A stretch of DNA of 33,114 bases from a bacterium (lineage in GTDB: Bacteria > Krumholzibacteriota > Krumholzibacteriia > JACNKJ01), in assembly GCA_016873475.1 (NCBI GenBank), contig VGXI01000012.1, positions 1 through 33,114 of the forward strand, read 5' to 3'. How positions within the stretch are numbered: position 1 is the stretch's first letter; each line of letters begins with the position of its first letter. Below, in pieces: positions 7,108 to 14,594 of the stretch. Under the pieces are notes generated by a model, which worked only from the letters and a program-made list of their open reading frames with translations, was not told the DNA's origin and made no database searches. Position numbers and translations under genes: made by a program.

Positions 7108-9912
7108 ATGCGCCGAAGTCTCGCCCTCCTGATGCTCTGCTCGCTCCTGCCCCTCGCCGCCCTCGCCCGTCCGGCCCTGCCCGGCGGCGAGATCGCGCTG
7201 CAGACGGCCGCGCCCTCGGGGCGCATCGTCATCCAGCTCGCGGAAGGCCTGCGCATGGAAGCGGCCGGGCCCGTCTCGCGGGCGCCCGGGGCCGCGGCGG
7301 CCTTCGCGGCGCGCCTGGCCGCGCTCGCGCCCGCGGCCCGCCTGGCGCCGCGCTTCAGCGCGCCGCTGGCCGTGCTCGATGCCCTGCGCGCCACCGCTCG
7401 CGACCCGCGCGCTGCGGTCCTGCCCGACCTCGCCCGCTACGCCCAGATCGAGGGCGCCTTCGCGCCTGGCGACCGCGCGGCCGGACTGGCTCTGCTCGCG
7501 GCGATCGCCGCCGACCCGGCCGTCGCGGCAGCCTGGCTCGAGCCCGTCGCCGTGCCGGCCGCGCTCGGCTTCGATGCCTTCACGGGCGCCGTGCCCGGCG
7601 GGGAGACTGGGCCCCCGATTCAGGTCGGGGCGCCGACCCCCGACTTCAGCGGACTCCAGGGCTACTTGCAGGCCGCGCCGCTCGGGGTCGGAGCCTGGGA
7701 CGTCGCCGGCGTGCCGGGCGCGCTGGGCGCCAGCGTCTCGGTGATCGACATCGAGGGCGCCTGGCTTTGGAGCCACGAGGACCTGCCCGCGCCCATCGCC
7801 GAGATCGGCGCCCAGATCAACAGCCTCGGCTGGCGCAACCACGGCACGGCCGTGCTCGGCGAGATCCGCGGCCAGGACAACGGCCTCGGCGTGCGGGGTA
7901 TCACGCCCCTAGCCGGCGTGGGCGGCTCCTCGATCGGCGACCAGTCGGTGGCCGACGCCATCCTCAATGCGGCGCTGGCGCTCGCGGTCGGAGACCTCGC
8001 GCTCATCGAGCTGCACGCGCCCGGGCCCAATGCCAACGGCTCGGGGCAGTTCGGCTATGTGCCGATGGAGTTCTGGCAGGACAACTTCGACGCCATCCGC
8101 ACGGCGACGGCGCTGGGCCGCATCGTCTGCGAGGCCGCCGGCAACGGCAGCCAGGATCTCGACGATCCCGTCTACATGGGCCTGTTCGACCGCAACCAGC
8201 GCGACTCGGGCGCGATCATGTGCGGCGCCACGGACGGCTCCACGCTCAATCCCGCCTGGTTCACGAACTACGGCAGCCGCGTCGACCTGCACGGCTGGGG
8301 CTACACGGTGACGACCTGCGGCTACGGCGGTCTCCAGGGCGACCCCCTGCCCGAGACGCAGTGGTACACGAGCAGCTTCAGCGGCACTTCGAGCGCCTCG
8401 CCGATCGTGGTCGGCGCGGTGGCCGCGCTGCAGGGGATGGTCGAGAGCGCCTACGGCTTCAGTCTCGACGCGCGGCTCGCACGCGAGGTGCTCGTCGCCA
8501 CGGGCACGCCGCAGAACAACCCGGGCGTGCATATCGGGCCGCGGCCCAACCTGCCGCCGGCCTGGACGCAGGTGCAGGCGGCGGGCATCGCGCGCGTGAG
8601 TGGCGCGGTGACGGATGCGGTGAGCGGCCTGCCGCTGGCGGGCGTCCCCATTGCGGTCACCGAGACCGGCAGCTTCGGCGCCACCGATGCGAGCGGCCAC
8701 TACGCCTTCGTGCTCGCGGCGGGCAGCTACACCCTGCAGCTGACGGACTTCTTCCACGCGCCGCTGGCCGCCGGCGTGACGCTCGCGAGCGGCGAGGACG
8801 AGGTGCTCGACCTTGCCATGGTACCCCTGCCGCTGGTCGAACTCAGCGGCCGCGTCAAGGACGAGGCGCTCGCGCCCCTGGCCGGCGTGCGCGTCGAGGC
8901 CGTGGACACACCCCTCCTGCCCGCGCTCAGCGACGGTGCAGGGATCTGGACCTTCACGGGCGTGCCCGAGGGCGTGAACTTCCCGCTCCTGCTCGGCGGC
9001 CTGCCGGGCCACGGCGCCGCCTGGCTCGGCGGCTGGAACTTCGGCGGCCTGAGCGGCGGCCGCGAACTGCTCGCCTATGGCCTGCTGCTGCCGGACGCCG
9101 ACGAGACCTTCGAGGCCACGGCCGGCGGCTTCAGCGCCGACGGCAGTGGGCTCTGGAGCTGGGGTGCGCCGCTGGACGGCGGCCCGCCGGCGGCCTTCAG
9201 CGGCAGCAAGTGCTGGGGCGTCGGCCAGACCGGCGACTACGGCGACGATGTCGCCGGCACCGTGTTCAGCCCGGTCTACGATTTCGCCGGCGAGGATCAG
9301 CTCCTGCTCAGCTTCCACATCTGGCGCGGCACCGAGGCCGGCTTCGACGGCGTGCGCGTGCAGATCCAGGAAGGCGGCACCTGGTATCCCCTCGCGCCGG
9401 TCACGGGCTACACCGACATCCTGCTCGGCGGGCTCGGCAACGCGCCCGGCTGGTCGGGCACGAGCAGCGGCTGGGAGCCGGTGGTCTTCGTGCTCACCGA
9501 GCACTTGAGCGCGGCGACGCGCTTCCGCCTCGACTTCGGCTCGGACGGCGGCGTCACGGGCGACGGCTTCTGGTTCGACGATTGGAGCCTCTTCGCGGGC
9601 AGCATCGTCACGGCCGCGCCCGAGGGGGCGCCGGCGGCGTCGGCGCAGCTCGCCGCCTGGCCCAACCCCTTCAACCCCGCCACGACGATCGCCTGGTCCC
9701 TGCCGGCCCCCGGTGCGCTGCGCCTCGAAGTGCTGGACGCGAGCGGGCGCCGCGTCGCCCTGCTCCACGACGGTCCCGCGGCCGCCGGCGGGGGCAGCCT
9801 GCGCTGGACGGGCCGCGACAGCCAAGGTCGGGCGCTGCCCAGTGGGATCTACTTCGTGCGCCTGGAGTCGGGGGTCTACGCAGCGAGTGAGAAGCTGATC
9901 TTGATCAAATAG
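7108..9912 (+). CDS. Secreted subtilisin-like (S8) protease with C-terminal sorting module
   Basis: The 934-aa protein starts with a signal peptide (MRRSLALLMLCSLLPLAALA). After a ~170-residue propeptide-like Ala-rich region comes an S8 catalytic domain: Asp in SVIDIEGAW (about 214), His in NHGTAVLGEI (about 245), Ser in SGTSSASP (about 428). The Asp motif has DIE in place of the common D-S/T-G, as in one S8 subgroup. Two carboxypeptidase-regulatory-like beta modules follow (about 495-630), with VSGAVTDAVSGLPLAGVPI and LSGRVKDEALAPLAGVRV. A MAM/immune-inhibitor-A-like sandwich comes next (about 670-830). The end is a FlgD-Ig/type IX-like sorting domain with WPNPFNPATTI and LPSGIYFVRL. It is probably exported and surface-bound or released. 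The start is the ATG at 7108, because the signal peptide begins there and GAGG lies upstream; frames further up include the promoter. Confidence 0.88.
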   Translation: MRRSLALLMLCSLLPLAALARPALPGGEIALQTAAPSGRIVIQLAEGLRMEAAGPVSRAPGAAAAFAARLAALAPAARLAPRFSAPLAVLDALRATARDPRAAVLPDLARYAQIEGAFAPGDRAAGLALLAAIAADPAVAAAWLEPVAVPAALGFDAFTGAVPGGETGPPIQVGAPTPDFSGLQGYLQAAPLGVGAWDVAGVPGALGASVSVIDIEGAWLWSHEDLPAPIAEIGAQINSLGWRNHGTAVLGEIRGQDNGLGVRGITPLAGVGGSSIGDQSVADAILNAALALAVGDLALIELHAPGPNANGSGQFGYVPMEFWQDNFDAIRTATALGRIVCEAAGNGSQDLDDPVYMGLFDRNQRDSGAIMCGATDGSTLNPAWFTNYGSRVDLHGWGYTVTTCGYGGLQGDPLPETQWYTSSFSGTSSASPIVVGAVAALQGMVESAYGFSLDARLAREVLVATGTPQNNPGVHIGPRPNLPPAWTQVQAAGIARVSGAVTDAVSGLPLAGVPIAVTETGSFGATDASGHYAFVLAAGSYTLQLTDFFHAPLAAGVTLASGEDEVLDLAMVPLPLVELSGRVKDEALAPLAGVRVEAVDTPLLPALSDGAGIWTFTGVPEGVNFPLLLGGLPGHGAAWLGGWNFGGLSGGRELLAYGLLLPDADETFEATAGGFSADGSGLWSWGAPLDGGPPAAFSGSKCWGVGQTGDYGDDVAGTVFSPVYDFAGEDQLLLSFHIWRGTEAGFDGVRVQIQEGGTWYPLAPVTGYTDILLGGLGNAPGWSGTSSGWEPVVFVLTEHLSAATRFRLDFGSDGGVTGDGFWFDDWSLFAGSIVTAAPEGAPAASAQLAAWPNPFNPATTIAWSLPAPGALRLEVLDASGRRVALLHDGPAAAGGGSLRWTGRDSQGRALPSGIYFVRLESGVYAASEKLILIK

Positions 9913-10001
9913 CCGTCGCAGCGCGGCTCCCGCGCTTGGCGCTGGCGCCGAGCAGTGTTCTCTGCGATGCTGAGGGCGACCCCGTCGCCCGAGGTATCGC
10001 C

Positions 10002-10544
10002 ATGTCCACTGCCCCCGCGCTCGCCGATCTGCGGGCGCGCTTCCTCGACTACAAGCGTCTCGCCGAGCGCGCCCTCGAGCGCCTGGGCGAGGAGGACTTC
10101 TTCCGCAGTCTGGACTGGGAGTCCAACAGCCCAGCGCTCCTCGTGAAGCACCTGGCCGGCAATCTCCGCTCCCGCTACACGGACTTCCTCACCAGCGACG
10201 GCGACAAGCCGGATCGCCGGCGCGACCTGGAGTTTCAGCGCGAGCCCGACGACACCCGCGAATCGCTGATGGCCGCCTGGGCCGAAGGCTGGCGGCGCCT
10301 GGAGTTGGCGCTGGACGCGCTCGCGCCCGGCGATCTCGACCGCCGGGTGACCATCCGCGGTGAGCCCTACAGCGTCGAGAACGCCCTGCGCCGCAGCCTG
10401 GCCCACACGGCCTACCATGTCGGGCAGCTCGTGCTGCTCGCCAAGCACTACTCGGCAGGGAGCTGGCTCTCGCTCAGCATCCCCCGCGGGGCCTCGGAGC
10501 CCTACAGCAAGGAGATCCGCGACAAGTTCCGCGACCCGTGCTAG
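10002..10544 (+). CDS. DUF1572 family protein (DinB superfamily)
   Basis: The 180-aa protein has DUF1572 hallmarks: SNSPALLVKHLAGNLRSRYTDFLT near residues 45-65, with SDGDKP just after, then a C-terminal HTAYHVGQLVLLAKH with paired histidines. DUF1572 proteins are DinB-like four-helix bundles whose histidines probably bind a metal; no reaction is firmly known. The ATG at 10002 has GAGGT about 6 nt upstream and begins the conserved region (ALADLRARFLDYK). A longer frame upstream lacks similarity to the family. Its stop codon overlaps the -10 of a possible promoter for the next gene. Confidence 0.85.
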   Translation: MSTAPALADLRARFLDYKRLAERALERLGEEDFFRSLDWESNSPALLVKHLAGNLRSRYTDFLTSDGDKPDRRRDLEFQREPDDTRESLMAAWAEGWRRLELALDALAPGDLDRRVTIRGEPYSVENALRRSLAHTAYHVGQLVLLAKHYSAGSWLSLSIPRGASEPYSKEIRDKFRDPC

Positions 10545-10547
10545 GGT
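10519..10547 (+). promoter_or_regulatory. Candidate promoter for the membrane protein/NFACT-R pair
   Basis: GCGACA (10519-10524), 17-bp spacer, TAGGGT (10542-10547), 34 bp before the ATG at 10581. The -10 overlaps the stop codon of the DUF1572 gene. The 11-nt context CCGTGCTAGGG strongly resembles the one at 12604-12614 before ddl. Confidence 0.35.
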
Positions 10548-10580
10548 GCCCGCGTTCGCTCGAGTCCCGCGGGGGTGTGC

Positions 10581-11276
10581 ATGTTCGAGAGGCTGGACGC
10601 CGCGGCGCGTCTGCTCCTGGGCCGCGGCCGGGCCGCCGCCCTGATCGTCCTCACGTTCTGGCTGCCCGGCAACCTGTTGCTCAGCTACCTGACGGGGCCG
10701 CTCGGCTGGGAGGAGCTCTCGCCGAAGCTGCTTCTCGTCGGGCTGGCCTACGATCTGCTCAGCGCGCCGCTCACCGTGGGCGCGCTCTTTGCGCTGATGC
10801 GCGAGTCGCTCTACGGCGGCGAGGCCGGCTACCGCGGCGCGATCGCGGCGGCCTGGGGACGCTACGGCCTGCTCTTCGCGAACCGCCTGATCATCCAGGT
10901 TCTCGTCGGCGCCGGGCTCGTGCTCTTCATCGTGCCGGGTCTGTGGCTGATGGCGCGCTGGGCGCTGGCCGACGCCGCGGTGCTCTTCGAGGGCCTGAGC
11001 CCGGGCGAGGCGCGGACGCGCAGCCTCGCGCTCACCGAGGGCAGGCGCCTGGAGCTGCTCGCCGCCTGGCAGCTGCCCGTGATCGCGGTGCTCGGTCTGA
11101 GCTGGTGGGTGAACCTGCGCTTCGGCGCCGCGCTGGCCGGCCAGTGGTGGGTCGTGGGTCTCGTCAACTGCGTCTGGGACCTGCTGCTCGCCTTCCCGGT
11201 GGCCCTGCTGTTCATCTACTACGCCCAGGCGCGGGTCCGGGAGGCGGCGGCGCGGGCCGGCGAGACGCTCGCATGA
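10581..11276 (+). CDS. Integral membrane protein, YciC/GPDPase-membrane-domain-like
   Basis: The 231-aa protein has about five hydrophobic segments: ~17-38, ~48-75, ~105-128, ~155-175 and ~185-215. The stretch FIVPGLWLMARWALADAAVLFEG, then SPGEARTRSLALTEGRR, resembles a widespread group of small membrane proteins (UPF0259/YciC and the membrane domain of some glycerophosphodiesterases). In that group an I-P-G loop is followed by a helix with A-x-x-R-S. No enzymatic residues are seen and the function is unknown. The start is the ATG at 10581, preceded by GGGGGT; a GTG two codons earlier is also possible. Its stop overlaps the ATG of the next gene (ATGA at 11273), so the two are translationally coupled. 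Confidence 0.75.
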   Translation: MFERLDAAARLLLGRGRAAALIVLTFWLPGNLLLSYLTGPLGWEELSPKLLLVGLAYDLLSAPLTVGALFALMRESLYGGEAGYRGAIAAAWGRYGLLFANRLIIQVLVGAGLVLFIVPGLWLMARWALADAAVLFEGLSPGEARTRSLALTEGRRLELLAAWQLPVIAVLGLSWWVNLRFGAALAGQWWVVGLVNCVWDLLLAFPVALLFIYYAQARVREAAARAGETLA

Positions 11277-11683
11277 GCGCGGCAGGCGACTCGCGGCAGT
11301 CGGCGGCGCTCTTCGTCTACACGCTGCCCGGCGGCTGGCGGGTGCTGGCCGGCAAGACCGACGCCGACAACGAGCGGCTCAGCCTCGAGATCGCCCGGCC
11401 CCGCGACTGGTGGTTCCACGTGCGGGGGATGCCGGGTAGCCACGTGCTGCTCCAGGTGGGAGACGCCGGCGAGGAGCCGCCCCGCGCGGCGCTCGAGGCT
11501 GCAGCCGCCGTGGCCGCCTGGCACAGCAAGGCGCGCGCGGGCGGCACGGTGGCCGTCTCGGGCACGCTCGCGCAGTTCGTGACGAAGCCGCGCGGCGCGC
11601 CGCGGGGCACGGTCGCGATCCGCAAGGAACGCGTCTTCAAGGTGCGCCCGGCGCTGCCGCCGGCCGCAGAGAGCGCGCCCTGA
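11273..11683 (+). CDS. Stand-alone NFACT-R (DUF814) RNA-binding domain protein
   Basis: The 136-aa protein contains the NFACT-R signature: VLAGKTDADNERLSLEIA, then WWFHVRGMPGSHVLLQ. It continues with an Ala-rich helix AAAVAAWHSKAR, and the end FVTKPRGAPRGTVAIRKERVFKV. This domain is normally the C-terminal part of RqcH/NEMF/Tae2 proteins, which bind peptidyl-tRNA on obstructed large ribosomal subunits and extend the nascent chain. Here the NFACT-N and coiled-coil parts are absent and the protein starts just before the domain. Stand-alone NFACT-R proteins are known in bacteria but are little studied; an RNA-binding or ribosome-rescue role is inference. It overlaps the upstream membrane-protein gene by 4 nt (ATGA), so co-translation is expected. 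Confidence 0.85.
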   Translation: MSAAGDSRQSAALFVYTLPGGWRVLAGKTDADNERLSLEIARPRDWWFHVRGMPGSHVLLQVGDAGEEPPRAALEAAAAVAAWHSKARAGGTVAVSGTLAQFVTKPRGAPRGTVAIRKERVFKVRPALPPAAESAP

Positions 11684-11702
11684 GCGCGCAAGGAGTCCCG
11701 CG

Positions 11703-12572
11703 ATGATCGAAGCCTCGCCCTACCGCGTGCCCTTCGACGGCCGCTTCGACGCGCGCCGCCAGCCGACGAGGCCGCCCGCCGACGCGCCCGGCAGCAAGGC
11801 CTGTCGCGAGGCGCTGGCGCAGCAGGTGAGCGAGCTCGTCGCGCTGCAGCAGCTCCTGTATGCCGAGGGCCGCCACGCGCTGCTGCTCATCTTCCAGGCC
11901 CTGGACGCGGCCGGCAAGGACAGCACGATCCGCCACCTGCTCAGTGGCGTCAATCCGGCGGGCTGCCGCGTCATCAGCTTCAAGCGGCCCAGCGCCGAGG
12001 AGCTGGCGCACGATTTCCTCTGGCGCTGCGCCTGCCGCCTGCCCGAGCGCGGCGTGATCGGCGTGTTCAACCGCAGCTACTACGAGGAGGTGCTCGTGGT
12101 GCGGGTGCACCCGGAGTTCCTCGACGCGCAGAGGCTGCCGCGCGCGCTGCCGCTCGCCGAGCTCTGGCAGGAGCGCTACGCCTCGATCCGCGAGCACGAG
12201 CAGCACCTGGCGCGCAACGGCACGATGGTGCTGAAGTTCTGGCTCAACGTGTCGCGCGCGGAGCAGCGCAAGCGGCTGCTCGATCGCCTCGAGAAGCCGC
12301 AGAAGCACTGGAAGTTCGACCCGGGCGACCTCGCCGAGCGCCAGCGCTGGGACGACTACCTCGACGCCTTCGGCGAGGCCCTCGCCGCCACCAGCCGCCC
12401 CTGGGCGCCCTGGTACGCGATTCCGGCCGACGACCAGCCCTTCGCCCGCCTGGCCGTGGCGGAGATCGTCGTCTCCGCGCTGAAGCGCATGCGACTGAGC
12501 TACCCCGAGCTGCCGGAAAGGGACAGGGCCGAGCTGCCGGCGCTGCGCCGGGCGCTGGAGGCCGACGGCTAG
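11703..12572 (+). CDS. ppk2: Polyphosphate kinase 2 family protein
   Basis: The 289-aa one-domain PPK2 transfers phosphate between polyphosphate and nucleotides. The Walker A is FQALDAAGKDST (residues 64-75). Walker B and the substrate loop are GVFNRSYYEEVLVVRVHPE (about 121-138). A conserved stretch follows, LARNGTMVLKFWLNVSRAEQ, then the lid with RLEKPQKHWKF and the family end RPWAPWYAIPADDQPFARL. The length is typical of single-domain PPK2. The Walker A has DS where the best-known forms have GG; this DST form is frequent in one subgroup. Direction (NDP or NMP phosphorylation) cannot be read with certainty. The ATG at 11703 follows AAGGAG at a good distance; the gene begins 19 nt after the NFACT-R gene and may share its transcript. 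Confidence 0.9.
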   Translation: MIEASPYRVPFDGRFDARRQPTRPPADAPGSKACREALAQQVSELVALQQLLYAEGRHALLLIFQALDAAGKDSTIRHLLSGVNPAGCRVISFKRPSAEELAHDFLWRCACRLPERGVIGVFNRSYYEEVLVVRVHPEFLDAQRLPRALPLAELWQERYASIREHEQHLARNGTMVLKFWLNVSRAEQRKRLLDRLEKPQKHWKFDPGDLAERQRWDDYLDAFGEALAATSRPWAPWYAIPADDQPFARLAVAEIVVSALKRMRLSYPELPERDRAELPALRRALEADG

Positions 12573-12585
12573 ACCGCGATTCGCC

Positions 12586-12614
12586 TGGGCGCTGCGGCAG
12601 TGCCGTGCTAGGCT
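12586..12614 (+). promoter_or_regulatory. Weak candidate promoter before ddl
   Basis: TGGGCG (12586-12591), 17-bp spacer, TAGGCT (12609-12614), 30 bp before the ATG of ddl. The -10 lies in a CCGTGCTAGG context shared with the candidate at 10519-10547. Confidence 0.28.
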
Positions 12615-12643
12615 GCCGCGCCAAGCAAATCCGCGGAGGCAGC

Positions 12644-13759
12644 ATGGCGCGCGTGGTGGTTCTCGTCGGCGGCCGCTCGAGCGAGCGGGCGATCAGCCTC
12701 AAGACGGGTCTGGCCGTGGCCGGCGCCTTCGAGCGCCTGGGCTGGGACCTGCGCCTCCTGGACACCGGTCGCCCGGCACTGCCCGCCCTGCCCCTGGCCG
12801 AGTTCAGGGCCCTGCCCGAGCTCGGCGCCCCGGACGCCGCGCCGCCGGCGGCCGGCCGCGAGGCGGGTCTGCCCGCTCCCCAGGCTCTCACCCAGGCGCT
12901 GGCGCCGCGGCCGGGGAGCGCCTGGCAGCCGGATCTGGTCTTCATCGCCCTGCACGGCGGCAGTGGCGAGGACGGCACCGTCCAGGCCCTGCTCGACTGG
13001 CTGGGCCTGCCCTACACGGGCTGCGGGATGGCGGCCAGCGCCCTCGCCATGGACAAGTGGCGCAGCAAGATGCTCCTGCGCGACGGGGGGCTCGCCGTGC
13101 CGCCCGGCTACCTCGTCGAGGTGCCGCCCCCGCGGCTCGCCGATCCGGCCTATCCCGAGGAGCTGGCCAGACGCCTGGAGGCCGACCCCGGTTGGCCGGC
13201 CGTGATCAAGCCGAATCGGGAGGGCTCCAGCGTGGGGCTCGCCGTGCTGGCGAGCCGCGCCGAGGCGCTCGCCGAGCTGCCCGGCGTGCTGGCGGTCTCG
13301 GGGGAGCTGCTCGTCGAAGCTTTCATCCCCGGTCGGGAGCTGACGGTCGCTGTGCTGGGGGGGCAGGCCCTGCCCCTCGTCGAGATCCTGCCGACCAGCG
13401 GCCTCTACGATTATCAGCACAAGTACGAGAAGGGGCGCACCCGCTACGTCTGCCCGGCCGAGCTGCCGCCCGCGCTCGCCGCGCGGGTCCAGGCCGACGC
13501 CCTCAAGGCCTGGCAGCTCCTCGGCTGCCGGCACCTCGCGCGCGTGGACTTCCGCCTCGCCGCGGACGGCACGCCCTACTGCCTCGAGGTCAACACCATC
13601 CCCGGCATGACGGAGACGAGCCTCTTCCCGATGGCGGCCGCGGCCGCCGGCCTTGACTTCCCCGCACTGGTGGCGGAGATTGCTCGTCTCGCCCTGGCCG
13701 ACGCCGCACGGCGCGCGGCCGCCGCCGCTCCTGACGAGCGGGGGCAGACTCCGGCCTAG
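12644..13759 (+). CDS. ddl: D-alanine--D-alanine ligase
   Basis: The 371-aa ATP-grasp enzyme joins two D-alanines for the peptidoglycan precursor in the cytoplasm. Seen in order: N-terminal VVVLVGGRSSERAISLKTG, then LVFIALHGGSGEDGTVQAL (normally HG-x-x-GEDG), LPYTGCGMAASALAMDK, the ATP-binding VIKPNREGSSVG, and the omega/lid loop YDYQHKYEKGRTRYVCP. The metal-binding end is RVDFRLAADGTPYCLEVNTIPGMT. All key ligase motifs are present. The Tyr in YDYQHKY rather than Phe is the usual form giving D-Ala-D-Ala. The ATG at 12644 has GGAGG before it. The last ~20 residues are an Ala-rich tail. The next gene begins 16 nt downstream. Confidence 0.95.
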   Translation: MARVVVLVGGRSSERAISLKTGLAVAGAFERLGWDLRLLDTGRPALPALPLAEFRALPELGAPDAAPPAAGREAGLPAPQALTQALAPRPGSAWQPDLVFIALHGGSGEDGTVQALLDWLGLPYTGCGMAASALAMDKWRSKMLLRDGGLAVPPGYLVEVPPPRLADPAYPEELARRLEADPGWPAVIKPNREGSSVGLAVLASRAEALAELPGVLAVSGELLVEAFIPGRELTVAVLGGQALPLVEILPTSGLYDYQHKYEKGRTRYVCPAELPPALAARVQADALKAWQLLGCRHLARVDFRLAADGTPYCLEVNTIPGMTETSLFPMAAAAAGLDFPALVAEIARLALADAARRAAAAAPDERGQTPA

Positions 13760-13775
13760 ATTCCGCGGAGCGCTC

Positions 13776-14585
13776 GTGAAGGCCCTCTATGGCGTCATCC
13801 ACCTGCCGGCCCTGCCGGGCAGCCCGGAGAGCCGCCTGAGCCTCGAGGCCATCGAGGCGCGGGCGCTGCGGGATGCCCGCGCCTATGCCCGGGCCGGCTT
13901 CGACGGCCTGGTGGTCGAGAACTTCGGCGACCGGCCCTTCTGGCCCGATCGCGTGGGGCCGGAAACCGTGGCCGCGATGACCCGGCTCGCGCGGGCCCTG
14001 CGCCTGGACCAGCCCGGCCTGGCCTTGGGCGTGAACGTCCTGCGCAACGACGGCGAGGCCGCCCTCGCCGTAGCCCAGGCCGCCGAGGCCGATTTCATCC
14101 GGGTCAACGTGCTCAGCGGCGTCTCGCTGAGCGACCAGGGCACGCTCGAGGGGCGGGCGGCCGCCATCCTGCGCCTGCGCCGCGCCCTGGAGAGCAGCGT
14201 GCGGATCTTCGCCGATGTCGACGTGAAGCACGCCGTGATGGGGGCGCATCGGGACCCCCTGCACCAGGCCGAGGACCTCGTGGAACGAGCGGGGGCGGAT
14301 GCCCTGCTCGTCTCGGGTCGGGCGACCGGGAGCGCGCCGGAGGGGACGCTGGTCGAGCGCCTCGCGGAGCGCTTCCCCGGCCTGCCGATCCTCGTCGGCA
14401 GCGGCCTCGACGCCGAGAACGCGCCGCGCCTGCTCGCTCGGGCTGCCGGGGCCCTGGTCGGCACGGCGGTCAAGCAGGGCCGGCAGACCGGCAACCCCGT
14501 CGACCCGGCGGTGGCCGCCGCGCTGGTCGCCGCCGTGCGCGCGCTTGCGCCCGGCGACGGGCCGAGCGGCCGCCCCGCCCACTAG
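13776..14585 (+). CDS. BtpA/SgcQ family TIM-barrel protein
   Basis: The 269-aa protein begins at GTG 13776 (VKALYGVIHLPALPGSP) with GGAG six bases upstream. Upstream in-frame codons belong to the ddl end and show no homology. Family motifs are GVIHLPALPGSP at the start, GLVVENFGDRPF, LGVNVLRNDGEAAL, ADFIRVNVLSG, IFADVDVKHAV, and LVGSGLDAENAP near the end, all strand-loop units of a TIM barrel. BtpA is needed for photosystem I accumulation in cyanobacteria, but this wide family also occurs in non-photosynthetic bacteria with unknown, probably aldolase- or isomerase-like, function. Nothing here implies photosynthesis. It sits between ddl and cysS, 9 nt before the latter, and likely forms part of one transcript. 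Confidence 0.88.
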   Translation: MKALYGVIHLPALPGSPESRLSLEAIEARALRDARAYARAGFDGLVVENFGDRPFWPDRVGPETVAAMTRLARALRLDQPGLALGVNVLRNDGEAALAVAQAAEADFIRVNVLSGVSLSDQGTLEGRAAAILRLRRALESSVRIFADVDVKHAVMGAHRDPLHQAEDLVERAGADALLVSGRATGSAPEGTLVERLAERFPGLPILVGSGLDAENAPRLLARAAGALVGTAVKQGRQTGNPVDPAVAAALVAAVRALAPGDGPSGRPAH

Positions 14586-14594
14586 GAGACCACG

